A stretch of 64,000 nt of DNA, taken from positions 2,232,001-2,296,000 of the forward strand of contig NZ_CP081149.1 in NCBI RefSeq assembly GCF_019665785.1, read 5' to 3'. Made by a program: the position numbers and the translations under genes. This document shows positions 1 to 7,881 of the stretch, piece after piece (the first letter of the stretch is position 1; the number at the start of each line of letters is the position of its first letter). The stretch is from Deefgea piscis. Its GTDB lineage: Bacteria > Pseudomonadota > Gammaproteobacteria > Burkholderiales > Chitinibacteraceae. Below the pieces are notes generated by a model. It did not search any database and was not told where the DNA came from. It worked only from the letters and a program-made list of their open reading frames with translations.

Positions 1-491
1 CCCTTGAATGCCGATGCCGTTGATAGCGCAGCCAAGCTGGCGGTATAAACCAGCCCACAAGGAATCCAGCCCCATAAAAAACCAATCAATGGTGTATGCC
101 AGACTGAACGAATCGGCAAAAATCGCCGTAAAATCGGTTGAATTGCCCGCCAAAGCGGCTGGCCTATTTTTTCAATTTGAGTGAGCCACAACGACCACCC
201 TGCAATATATAAGCCCAAAACAATGAGCAATATATTGGCCAAAATAAACAAAATTGATTTTAATGCCTGCAACTGACCCAGCGCAGTAAAGCTCGCGATG
301 CCACCTAATATGCCGCCGATAACAACATACCCAGCCAAACGGCCAAAATTAAAGCCCAAGTCATACAGCAACCTTGGGCCTTTGGGTAAATTGGCACTAA
401 ACGCCCCGACAATACCACCGCACATCCCTGCGCAATGACCACCACCAAGTAAACCTGCTAAAAACAAAGCCAGCCAATCTAATTCCAGCAT
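1..491 (-). CDS. Sulfite exporter TauE/SafE (UreH-like) family membrane protein, partial
   Basis: Open reading frame running off the left edge; 163 codons are visible from an ATG at 491. The N-terminus has a small hydrophobic segment followed by the motif GGGHCAGMCGG, a Cys/His signature seen in the small TauE/SafE-like proteins that sit beside cbb3-oxidase assembly genes (ccoGHIS) and hemN/fnr. Several hydrophobic stretches follow (around residues 45-70, 75-100, 135-160), consistent with an integral inner-membrane protein. Its family is linked to copper/cytochrome oxidase maturation by gene neighbourhood; the transported substrate is unknown. It starts 16 bp after the hemN stop on the same strand, so it is probably co-transcribed with hemN. 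The 3' end is outside the window. The family call is solid; the function is inferred. Confidence 0.75.
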   Translation of the reverse strand, partial: MLELDWLALFLAGLLGGGHCAGMCGGIVGAFSANLPKGPRLLYDLGFNFGRLAGYVVIGGILGGIASFTALGQLQALKSILFILANILLIVLGLYIAGWSLWLTQIEKIGQPLWRAIQPILRRFLPIRSVWHTPLIGFLWGWIPCGLVYTASLAALSTASAFK

Positions 492-507
492 ACCGCGCCA
501 CAAGCCA

Positions 508-1917
508 TTAAATCAGTTGAGAATACCTTGCTTTAGTTGCTTTTGTCCGTAAATACGCATCAAACACCATCGCAATCGAACGAATTAACATCCGCCCCTT
601 CGGGGTTACTACGATGGAATCCACTTCCAAGACCAATAAGCCATCTGCGGCCAAAGGTTTTAGCAACTCAAGCTCTTCAGCAAAGTAATCACTAAAATCA
701 ATCATATAACTGGCTTCAAACGTTTGAAAAAACAATTCAAACTGACACATCAAGGCCTGAATCACCGCGCGGCGCAGCGCATCATCCCGATTCATAGTTA
801 GGCCACGCTCAATCGGAAATTCGTTTACTGCTAGCTTGGCGTAATATTCTTCTAAAGTTTTTACATTTTGGTAGTAGTTCGCGCCAACCTTACCAATCGA
901 AGACACGCCAAATGCCAGCAAATCACAATCGGCATGCGTTGAATATCCTTGGAAATTTCGTTGCAAGCGACCACGACGCTGCGCAACCGCCAGATCATCA
1001 TTGGGTAGCGCAAAGTGATCCATGCCAATTAAGACATAACCGGCCTGAGTTAATTGCTCGATTGAATTTTGTAAAATATCGAGCTTCACTTCTGCAGACG
1101 GCAACTCATCCGCATTAATTCGGCGCTGCGGCATAAAGCGCTCAGGCAAATGCGCGTAGTTATATAGCGCAATACGATCTGGCTTGAGCAACAGCACGCG
1201 ATCAATCGTTTCTGCTAGCGACTCCGCAGTTTGTTTTGGCAAACCATAAATCAAATCAACGCTGACTGAGCGAAAGCCATGCATTCTAGCCGCTTCAATC
1301 ACCGTGCGAGTTTCTTCCTCTGACTGCACGCGATTCACCGCAATCTGCACCTCGGGATTAAAATCTTGAATACCCACACTCATTCGGTTAAAGCCCAATT
1401 GAGCCAAATGCTTAATTGTCTCTTCACCGACTTTACGAGGGTCAATTTCAATGGAATATTCGCCAGTTTCTAATAAAGTGAAATGGGCATTAACCACATC
1501 CATCAAACGCTGCAGCTGGGCATGCGACAAAAAGGTCGGCGTGCCGCCACCTAAGTGCAATTGACTCACTTTAGGTCGATTCGGCAACAAATCACCGTAC
1601 ATCTTTATCTCTTGCGTGAGATAATCGAGATATTCATCGGCTTTAGACTGATCTTTAGTAATAATTTTATTACAACCGCAGTAGTAACATATCGTATTAC
1701 AGAACGGCAAATGGAAGTACAATGACAAAGGCATCGACAAGGCGCCAGGCATGCGCTGACTTAAGCAGGCCGAATGCGCCTCTTGGCTAAGACCAGCGAC
1801 AAATCGATCCGCAGTTGGGTAGGAGGTATATCGAGGGCCTTTGCCATCGTAACGCACAATTAACTCACGATCGAAATCAATAGCTGGCGCAGTAATGTTT
1901 ATTTTTTTCGAGATCAT
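508..1917 (-). CDS. hemN: Oxygen-independent coproporphyrinogen III oxidase
   Basis: A 469-residue radical SAM enzyme that decarboxylates coproporphyrinogen III to protoporphyrinogen IX without oxygen, in cytoplasmic heme synthesis. The radical SAM cysteines are visible as C73, C77, C80 with the HemN-typical extra C82 (CX3CX2CXC). They are followed by the LHLGGGTPTFLS motif and by YGLPKQT. The length matches long, genuine HemN rather than the shorter HemW. The ATG at 1917 fits the family N-terminus (RYDGKGPRYTSYPTA near residue 22). It is divergent from fnr, with an FNR box 59-72 bp upstream of its start, as expected for an anaerobically induced gene. The TauE/SafE-like gene lies directly downstream. 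Confidence 0.96.
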   Translation of the reverse strand: MISKKINITAPAIDFDRELIVRYDGKGPRYTSYPTADRFVAGLSQEAHSACLSQRMPGALSMPLSLYFHLPFCNTICYYCGCNKIITKDQSKADEYLDYLTQEIKMYGDLLPNRPKVSQLHLGGGTPTFLSHAQLQRLMDVVNAHFTLLETGEYSIEIDPRKVGEETIKHLAQLGFNRMSVGIQDFNPEVQIAVNRVQSEEETRTVIEAARMHGFRSVSVDLIYGLPKQTAESLAETIDRVLLLKPDRIALYNYAHLPERFMPQRRINADELPSAEVKLDILQNSIEQLTQAGYVLIGMDHFALPNDDLAVAQRRGRLQRNFQGYSTHADCDLLAFGVSSIGKVGANYYQNVKTLEEYYAKLAVNEFPIERGLTMNRDDALRRAVIQALMCQFELFFQTFEASYMIDFSDYFAEELELLKPLAADGLLVLEVDSIVVTPKGRMLIRSIAMVFDAYLRTKATKARYSQLI

Positions 1918-1975
1918 GATCTTTCCCAGTAACTTTGCTTTGGTCGCAGGATAAGATGGACCTGCAGAATAAAGT

Positions 1976-1989
1976 TTGATCTAAATCAG
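1976..1989. promoter_or_regulatory. FNR box in the hemN-fnr divergent promoter region
   Basis: TTGATCTAAATCAG matches the FNR consensus TTGAT-N4-ATCAA at nine of ten positions. On the minus strand a TATCCT hexamer (1953 down to 1948) would give a start near 1941, placing the box centre at about -41.5, the class II activation position for hemN. On the plus strand TATAAC (1996-2001) is a good -10 for fnr and the box would lie between the -35 and -10 regions, a repressing position. The box itself is seen directly; the two regulatory outcomes are inferred from geometry. Confidence 0.8.
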
Positions 1990-2077
1990 ATAAAATATAA
2001 CATCCCTCTTTATAGATAGCTGGTTTTGCTTTACAACAGCTGCTGAAATTATCATTCAAGCGTACATCGAGCCTTAT

Positions 2078-2824
2078 ATGATTCAAAATATTCAAATCCG
2101 CGAACTGACACCTCGCCACCTTCGTCAATCATGTTCTAACTGCAGCTTGCGTGAACTTTGCCTCCCTATCGGACTGAACCCCGAAGAAATGCAAGAGCTC
2201 GATGCCATTATCACGCAAGCTCGACCGATCAAACGCGGTGAAGCACTTTACCGTGCTGGTGAACCCTTTAAATCGCTCTTTGCCATTCGCGTTGGATTTT
2301 TTAAAGCCAGCGTGATTTCTGAAGACGGCCGCGAACAAGTCACCGGCTTTCATATGTCGGGCGAATTAATGGGCATGGACGCGATTAGTTCAGACTTTCA
2401 TACTTGCGACGCCATCGCACTCGAAGACAGCGAAGTGTGTGAACTGCCCTTTGGTGAGATTGAAGAATTAGCCGGTGATGTGCCACTCTTGCAGCGCCAC
2501 TTATATAAAGTGATGAGCCGAGAAATCGTTCGCGACCATGGTGTCATGTTGCTATTGGGCAATATGAAGGCAGAAGAACGTCTAGCTGCTTTTTTGCTCA
2601 ACCTATCGCAACGTTTTGCTATTCGCGGCTACTCTTCTACTAGCTTTCATCTGCGGATGACGCGTGAAGAAATCGGTAGCTACCTCGGACTCAAACTTGA
2701 AACCGTTAGCCGAACGCTGTCAAAATTTCAAGATCAAGGCTTTATCAAAGTTCAAAATCGCTTAATTGAAATCATTGATGGTGACAGTTTGAAAAAGCTG
2801 TTGAGCAACTGCCAAGGCGAATAA
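2078..2824 (+). CDS. fnr: FNR-type [4Fe-4S] oxygen-sensing transcriptional regulator
   Basis: A 248-residue CRP/FNR-family regulator. The N-terminal cysteines C19, C22 and C28 (CX2CX5C), together with a further internal Cys in the FHTCDAI segment (about residue 109), match the four ligands of the oxygen-labile [4Fe-4S] cluster of FNR. A cyclic-nucleotide-binding-like beta barrel follows (about 50-150) and then a C-terminal winged helix with the recognition helix ETVSRTL, whose E, S and R are the FNR-box contact residues. It controls the anaerobic switch and probably its own promoter and hemN through the box at 1976-1989. It is divergent from hemN. The next gene starts 47 bp downstream with its own strong ribosome-binding site. 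Confidence 0.96.
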   Translation: MIQNIQIRELTPRHLRQSCSNCSLRELCLPIGLNPEEMQELDAIITQARPIKRGEALYRAGEPFKSLFAIRVGFFKASVISEDGREQVTGFHMSGELMGMDAISSDFHTCDAIALEDSEVCELPFGEIEELAGDVPLLQRHLYKVMSREIVRDHGVMLLLGNMKAEERLAAFLLNLSQRFAIRGYSSTSFHLRMTREEIGSYLGLKLETVSRTLSKFQDQGFIKVQNRLIEIIDGDSLKKLLSNCQGE

Positions 2825-2871
2825 TCTCGCACGGGCTGCCCAACCCATAACGGCAGCCCAATGGAGCTACA

Positions 2872-3540
2872 ATGCATTACACCATCGTCGCGCCACAACC
2901 CCTACAAGCATTGCTCGCACATCGACTCAAGCATTTCGCCACAATTGACTATCAGTTTTGCGACAAAACCAAATCCCAGCCGGCAATGATCTTTGTCCAA
3001 GCCAATCCCCACGCAACGCCCAACACCTTCCAAGCTGATATTGAACTACTGGCCCTACCGGCATTACAAGCACCAGAATACGGCTTTATCTTTGCCGCAG
3101 CGGGATCATTAACGGCACTACAAAGCACGGCCCCTTTACTCGATGCACTCGCCCCTATTGCCAATGGATGGCTACATATTGGTGACTTTGGCGCCGCTAG
3201 TTTTGCACATCGCGCGTGGCAAACAATAACTGAAAGCGCATCTAAAGAAAGCTCCGCTTTTTGGCAAAAAATCCCAAATCTACCCACGCCTATTCCGCTC
3301 AATCAAGCGGAGTTCATTACTGAGCTCGCCAAGCAAATGGGTGAACAGCAACAACAATCCATCGTACTACAACAGCTTGCCAGCGAGTTTCTCAGCCAGC
3401 AGCCAGCACACGATTTCCAGCCCTACTCTCCACTACAACGCCAATATTTTGGCCCATGGAGCCAAACCAATACCTCGCCAGCACAGCAATTAGCCAACTT
3501 CATTTTGCAAATCCCCACGCAATACACGCCAGCCAATTGA
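2872..3540 (+). CDS. Hypothetical protein resembling a degenerate 6-phosphogluconate/3-hydroxyisobutyrate dehydrogenase
   Basis: A 222-residue protein with a strong GGAG ribosome-binding site before ATG 2872. No clear family is recognised. The middle (about residues 75-125) resembles the hinge of 6-phosphogluconate and 3-hydroxyisobutyrate dehydrogenases: a GFIFAAAGS segment, then PLLDALAP, then GWLHIGDFGAASFAHRA, comparable to the family's (A)LAP..GWLH.GP.GAGHFVKM.HNG. The catalytic Lys and Asn of that motif are not conserved (His and Gln/Thr stand there), and no GxGxxG Rossmann motif is present at the N-terminus. It could be a remodelled or catalytically dead relative, or the match may be coincidental. 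The C-terminus is Gln-rich and probably helical. It is downstream of fnr and convergent with rlmB, separated from it by a terminator. Confidence 0.6.
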   Translation: MHYTIVAPQPLQALLAHRLKHFATIDYQFCDKTKSQPAMIFVQANPHATPNTFQADIELLALPALQAPEYGFIFAAAGSLTALQSTAPLLDALAPIANGWLHIGDFGAASFAHRAWQTITESASKESSAFWQKIPNLPTPIPLNQAEFITELAKQMGEQQQQSIVLQQLASEFLSQQPAHDFQPYSPLQRQYFGPWSQTNTSPAQQLANFILQIPTQYTPAN

Positions 3541-3544
3541 GCAC

Positions 3545-3604
3545 AAAAAAATAGGTATTGCAATACAGCGCTTATTGTATAAAGTCTGCATCGCAATACC
3601 TATT
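3545..3604 (-). terminator. Intrinsic terminator, probably bidirectional, between the 2872 gene and rlmB
   Basis: A perfect 12-bp inverted repeat, AATAGGTATTGC (3550-3561) and its complement (3593-3604), encloses a 31-nt loop that has its own smaller repeat (ATACA/TGTAT). On the minus strand the stem is followed by seven consecutive T residues, as expected for a terminator of rlmB. On the plus strand only a short TTTA follows. The core GGTATTGC is shared with the terminator at 32897-32947. Confidence 0.7.
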
Positions 3605-3658
3605 TAATCATTCCAACTTTCAGTCAAACACACTCAAACCAAACGCAGCGATTGCTAC

Positions 3659-4402
3659 TTACTTGGCCATCACCCGCTGACGACGGCTTTCAGACAAGAC
3701 AATCCCTGCCGCTACCGACACATTCAAACTCTCTACCGAACCATACATAGGAATCGATACCAGACTATCACAAAGCTCACGCGTCAAACGGCGCATGCCT
3801 TCACCCTCATTACCCAACACCCAAGCAATCGGCCCAGTTTGGCCATAATGGAACAAATCGCACTGACCATCGGCCGCAGTACCCACCACCCAAATGCCAC
3901 GTTCTTTTAAGTCGCGAATCGTTCGCGCCAAATTAGTCACCATCACATACGGCACGACTTCAGCGGCACCACAAGCCACTTTAGATACTGTCGCCGTTAC
4001 GCCAACACATTTATCTTTAGGTGCAATCACCGCATGTACGCCCATGGCATCGGCGACACGCAGACAGGCACCCAAATTATGCGGATCGGTAATCCCATCT
4101 AAAATCAATAAAAACGGTGGCTCATCTAAATCATCCAATACATCTTCAATCGACAAATAGCTTTTTTCAGTATCAATCAGCGCCGCGACACCTTGATGAC
4201 GTACATGACCAGCAATACCATCCAAACGTGCACCATCCACTTGAACCAGTTTTACATCTTGTAATTTCACGGTTTTCAGTAAATCTTTCATCCGTGGGTC
4301 GCTACGTTCACTATTAACGTAAACCTCTAGCACCGAGTCGGGAAAACGCCGCAAGCGCGATGTGACAGCATGAAACCCATGAATAATTTTATTTTGCGAC
4401 AT
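3659..4402 (-). CDS. rlmB: 23S rRNA (guanosine-2'-O-)-methyltransferase RlmB
   Basis: A 247-residue SpoU/TrmH-family (SPOUT) methyltransferase; RlmB methylates the 2'-O of G2251 in the peptidyl-transferase loop of 23S rRNA. The N-terminal substrate-binding domain starts IIHGFHAV. The SPOUT motifs are visible as [13 protein letters not shown] (motif 1), [11 protein letters not shown] (motif 2) and [16 protein letters not shown] (motif 3), which form the knotted SAM site. The reading frame is open 64 codons upstream, but those residues look non-coding; ATG 4402 is chosen because it matches the family N-terminus and has an AGGAAA site just upstream. It is convergent with the 2872 gene across a terminator and divergent from the HDOD gene. 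Confidence 0.94.
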   Translation of the reverse strand: MSQNKIIHGFHAVTSRLRRFPDSVLEVYVNSERSDPRMKDLLKTVKLQDVKLVQVDGARLDGIAGHVRHQGVAALIDTEKSYLSIEDVLDDLDEPPFLLILDGITDPHNLGACLRVADAMGVHAVIAPKDKCVGVTATVSKVACGAAEVVPYVMVTNLARTIRDLKERGIWVVGTAADGQCDLFHYGQTGPIAWVLGNEGEGMRRLTRELCDSLVSIPMYGSVESLNVSVAAGIVLSESRRQRVMAK

Positions 4403-4578
4403 ACGCACATTTCCTAAAAAAGCCGAGATTCGCAATTTTACGGGGTTTATGCAAAAAAGACTGTAAATAAGACATTCTGAGCGCGAGAATACGCTCATTA
4501 TTTTACAGCGAAGGCAATACTCAGTTAAATACATACTATTCTTAAGGTACTTCAACAACAAAATAGCATCAACTTTCC

Positions 4579-5448
4579 ATGACCATGACAGCAACTGAAA
4601 ACAAATCCAGCACTGAGCTCAGAGACCAATACCTCGCGATGCTAGAGGATATTGCCAAAGAACTCGATGGCAATACGATTTTCCCTGTTTGCTTTGATAT
4701 TTCAATCCAAATTGGCGCGGCGATGAAAGACCCCAATGCTTCGATACAAAAAATCGCCAGCGAAGTAGAAAAAGACCCACTCATCACCACCAAGCTGCTC
4801 AAGCTAGCCAATTCTGCTAGCTACAATCCCTCAGGGCGCGCCATTGTAAATATCGAAAATGCCGTGATTCGACTAGGAATGGGCGTCGCACGTTCGGCAG
4901 CACTGGCTTGTGCAATGGATCAACTATCTCGTTCCGCACAACTCGCCCCCTTTGAAGCGCAATCTCGACTTTGGTGGCAACACAGCCTTAAAACTGCAGC
5001 CATTGCGCGGGTACTTTGCAAACACCTCGCGCCGCGCCTTAACCCAGAAGTCGCTTTTTTAGCTGGACTGGTTCACGATTTGGGCGCTTTTTTTATGCTC
5101 GATCGCGCAGGCAGAAACCCAGAGCTACTCGAAAGGCCTAAAACCGTGGAATATTTAGTCGCGCAATGGCATGACAGCATTGGCACCGTGCTGCTTGATA
5201 CCTTGTCACTACCCGAAGAAATCATCGAAGCGGTCAGAGACAATGACTTGCCTCGCCCACCGACCACGCAATTAAGACGCCTAACTGATGTAATTTACGT
5301 CGCCAATTTATTCGCCGGTGGACTGGAAGAAATCAACAAACAAGATCTGCCTGAGGCCTTTGTTCCCACCGAGCTCAACGACCCGCAATACACCAATTTG
5401 ATCAATGAGATGAACGAAGCCTGTCAAGAAATTCTGAGTGTGTTTTAA
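4579..5448 (+). CDS. HDOD domain-containing signalling protein
   Basis: A 289-residue protein with one HDOD domain, a HD-related module that lacks phosphohydrolase metal ligands in most members and is common in bacterial signal-transduction proteins. Family landmarks seen: early FPVCFDI, then [20 protein letters not shown] (around residues 68-87), the [10 protein letters not shown] helix, and the LVHDLGAFF segment near residue 165. No receiver, GGDEF or EAL domain is attached, so it is a stand-alone adaptor; its partner cannot be read from the sequence. A second ATG lies two codons in (4585) and cannot be excluded as start. It is monocistronic, and convergent with the ABM gene, which ends 2 bp beyond its stop. 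Confidence 0.85.
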   Translation: MTMTATENKSSTELRDQYLAMLEDIAKELDGNTIFPVCFDISIQIGAAMKDPNASIQKIASEVEKDPLITTKLLKLANSASYNPSGRAIVNIENAVIRLGMGVARSAALACAMDQLSRSAQLAPFEAQSRLWWQHSLKTAAIARVLCKHLAPRLNPEVAFLAGLVHDLGAFFMLDRAGRNPELLERPKTVEYLVAQWHDSIGTVLLDTLSLPEEIIEAVRDNDLPRPPTTQLRRLTDVIYVANLFAGGLEEINKQDLPEAFVPTELNDPQYTNLINEMNEACQEILSVF

Positions 5449-5450
5449 GT

Positions 5451-5774
5451 CTAATTGGCAGCACACGGATGGCTGATTAACGAGTCACCGTAAGACCTGA
5501 TAACTTGTGCAATAACGACTTGATAACCTGACAGCCATTGCGCGTAACGCGCCTTTGCCTGCAAATGCAATGGATGCTGCATCAACGCTTTTAAGCCCGC
5601 TTCAGATTGCCAATAATAAACATTACAAATCCGTCCGCTCTCTACATTTTGCCAAGCCTCCTCGCCCAAATAACCCTCGGTTTCCTTAGCGGCCTGAGCA
5701 ATCTGCTGGTCGAGTTGATGAAATTCTTCGTCAAATTGTTTAGGGTCAAAAATAAAGGTTGCGGAATAAATCAC
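5451..5774 (-). CDS. Antibiotic biosynthesis monooxygenase (ABM)-domain protein
   Basis: A 107-residue protein of the dimeric alpha+beta barrel (ABM) fold: an opening strand MIYSATFIFDP, a helix with EEFHQLDQQIAQ, the turn segment EGYLGEEAW, and the strand-helix NVYYWQSEAGLKALMQHPLHLQAK that is characteristic of ABM proteins. Known members range from monooxygenases acting on quinone-type substrates to heme-degrading proteins and proteins of unknown role, so the substrate is not predictable. It is the last gene of the tldD-GNAT-ABM run, 5 bp downstream of the GNAT gene. A second, broken ABM gene lies at 31069-31671. Confidence 0.8.
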   Translation of the reverse strand: MIYSATFIFDPKQFDEEFHQLDQQIAQAAKETEGYLGEEAWQNVESGRICNVYYWQSEAGLKALMQHPLHLQAKARYAQWLSGYQVVIAQVIRSYGDSLISHPCAAN

Positions 5775-5779
5775 GGCAC

Positions 5780-6223
5780 TCAGCCTTTTTGCATCGGTAC
5801 AAAACGAATCCCTGACGGGCTAACTTGGTCGGCACCGCAAGGCATAAAGCCGTAGCGCATATACGCCATCACACTGTTCACACTGGCGCTCACCGTTTGC
5901 AGCGGTGCATCTTGCTCAGCAGCCTTAATTAAAGCGCGGCCAACGCCGCGACTTTGCATTTCAGGCAGCACAAACAACATGGCGATATGCTGTGATGACC
6001 TTACCTGTAGTACACCAATGATCACATCTTGAATCAAGGCAATATACGTCACCGAATGCCGCGCATCGCGACTGGCAATTTCATCGGCAGTCGACAAGCG
6101 GGCAAACGTAGCCACCCCAGCAGGTGGCTGATACTGCACGGCCAAATGCGCAAAAGTCGTTTGCACTACCTCTGCGGCACGCTGATATTCATCGGCGACA
6201 ATTTTACGAATCACCAATGCCAT
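5780..6223 (-). CDS. GNAT family N-acetyltransferase
   Basis: A 147-residue GCN5-related acetyltransferase. Visible family features are the start ALVIRKIVADEY, the strand-turn HIAMLFVLPEMQSRGVGRALIKAAE carrying the acetyl-CoA pyrophosphate loop (Q/RxxGxG/A as QSRGVGRA), and the C-terminal VNSVMAYMRYGF segment typical of family motif B. The acetyl acceptor is unknown. The start ATG 6223 is preferred over an in-frame codon at 6241 because it is preceded by a GGGGG-containing ribosome-binding site and begins 1 bp after the tldD stop, indicating translational coupling to tldD. Confidence 0.88.
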   Translation of the reverse strand: MALVIRKIVADEYQRAAEVVQTTFAHLAVQYQPPAGVATFARLSTADEIASRDARHSVTYIALIQDVIIGVLQVRSSQHIAMLFVLPEMQSRGVGRALIKAAEQDAPLQTVSASVNSVMAYMRYGFMPCGADQVSPSGIRFVPMQKG

Positions 6224-6224
6224 C

Positions 6225-7664
6225 TTAACCCCCGGTACCACCCACTGTTAAACCACCGTCAATTCGCATTGTGGGTTGCCCCACGCCGACCGGCACGCTT
6301 TGCCCATCTTTACCGCACGTCCCTACACCTGGATCGAGCGACAAATCATTACCCAGCATCGACACTTTAGTCAGCACATCCGGACCATTACCAATCAGCG
6401 TGGCGCCTTTTACTGGGTACAGCATTTTCCCGTCTTCGACCCACCATGCCTCAGCTGCAGAAAACACAAATTTGCCGCTGGTAATATCCACCTGACCACC
6501 ACCGAAGTTCACTGCATACAGTCCGCGCTTAATCGATGCAATAATTTCTTGCGGATCTTTATCGCCATTTTCCATCAAGGTATTGGTCATGCGTGGCATG
6601 GTGATATGCGCATAGCTTTCACGGCGGCCATTGCCCGTTACCGGTTGCCCCATTAGGCGAGCATTGAGACTGTCTTGTAGATAGCCTTGTAAAATACCGT
6701 CTTCAATCAATACCGTGCGCTGCGTTGGATTGCCTTCATCATCGACATTGAGCGAACCACGGCGATCACCAATCGTGCCATCATCCACTACCGTAACGCC
6801 GGGCGCAGCAACGCGCTGGCCGATTTTTCCCGCAAAGGCCGAGCTGCCTTTGCGATTAAAGTCACCCTCTAAACCATGGCCAATCGCTTCGTGCAGCAAA
6901 ATACCCGGCCAGCCATTACCTAACACCACCGTCATCTCGCCTGCCGGTGCCGGTCTAGCATCTAAATTGAGTACCGCCTGATCCACCGCTTTTTTGGCGT
7001 AATCGAGCAAGACCATGTCGGTAAAATAACCATAATCAAAACGACCGCCACCACCGGCACTGCCTTGTTCACGTTTGCCATTGGCTTCGACAATCACATT
7101 GATCGACAAGCGCACCATAGGTCGCACATCCGCCGCACGATGGCCATCGTGACGCGCGATATACACCAGCTCATATTCACCCGCTAAGCTTGCCATCACT
7201 TGCACTACGCGCGGATCGAGACTGCGCGCCAATTGCTCCAATTTTTCCAACATCGCCACTTTGGCCGCTTCGTTTAAACTCGAAATAGGATCTGTTGGGG
7301 TATAGAGCTGACGAGCATTATGTTTTGTGACATTGCGAGCAATACCCTCACCACCTTGCCGACCAATCGCCCGAGTGGCGTAAGCGGCTTGGGTCAGCGA
7401 GGGCAAGCTAATATCGTCCGAGTAAGCAAACGCCGTTTTTTCACCTTGAATTGCCCGCACACCCACGCCTTGGTCAATGCTAAAGCTGCCTGATTTCACA
7501 ATCCCTTCATCCAAACTCCACGCTTCAGAGCGGCTGTATTGGAAATACAAATCGGCGTAATCAATTTGGTGCGTCATGATGTCGCTAAAAACTTGGCTGA
7601 GCGCCGCCTCATCCAAATTAAATGGGGTTAGTAATTGCTGTTCAGCTAAGGCAAAAACGGTCAT
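6225..7664 (-). CDS. tldD: Metalloprotease TldD
   Basis: A 479-residue TldD, the subunit carrying the zinc site of the TldD/TldE (PmbA) heterodimeric protease that degrades unfolded peptides and processes some modified peptides and antitoxins. The HExxxH metal motif is present as HEAIGHGLEGDFNRKGSSAF (about residues 255-275). The C-terminus has the conserved FGGGQVDITSGKFVFSAAEA segment and the ending GGLTVGGTGG. The partner pmbA is not in the window. The neighbours yhdP and a nitrilase upstream form a conserved proteobacterial cluster with tldD. GNAT and ABM genes follow at 1 and 5 bp. Confidence 0.96.
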   Translation of the reverse strand: MTVFALAEQQLLTPFNLDEAALSQVFSDIMTHQIDYADLYFQYSRSEAWSLDEGIVKSGSFSIDQGVGVRAIQGEKTAFAYSDDISLPSLTQAAYATRAIGRQGGEGIARNVTKHNARQLYTPTDPISSLNEAAKVAMLEKLEQLARSLDPRVVQVMASLAGEYELVYIARHDGHRAADVRPMVRLSINVIVEANGKREQGSAGGGGRFDYGYFTDMVLLDYAKKAVDQAVLNLDARPAPAGEMTVVLGNGWPGILLHEAIGHGLEGDFNRKGSSAFAGKIGQRVAAPGVTVVDDGTIGDRRGSLNVDDEGNPTQRTVLIEDGILQGYLQDSLNARLMGQPVTGNGRRESYAHITMPRMTNTLMENGDKDPQEIIASIKRGLYAVNFGGGQVDITSGKFVFSAAEAWWVEDGKMLYPVKGATLIGNGPDVLTKVSMLGNDLSLDPGVGTCGKDGQSVPVGVGQPTMRIDGGLTVGGTGG

Positions 7665-7881
7665 TGGGGTTCACTTTTAAATAAGGTGTTTAAGTTGTCG
7701 TGCGACAGCAAGTCGGCAAGGCGTTTCAATCAAAAACAACCCTGCACATTTTTACAGTATTCAGTTACAGCGATTGTCCATGAAAGACCAAAAAAAGTAC
7801 GAACAATTTCATCAGAAGCAATCAGCAATCCCATCGGAAGAAAACCTCATCGTCATTGTGAGCCGGTTAATCCCTTGCCGG

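Noticed and set aside
1877..2128. 83-codon minus-strand frame between hemN and fnr
   Set aside because: It covers the FNR box and promoters and overlaps both real genes; no ribosome-binding site or domain is seen.
4403..4594. 64-codon N-terminal extension of RlmB
   Set aside because: The extra residues are unlike any SpoU family member, overlap the promoter region of the HDOD gene, and ATG 4402 has its own AGGAAA site.
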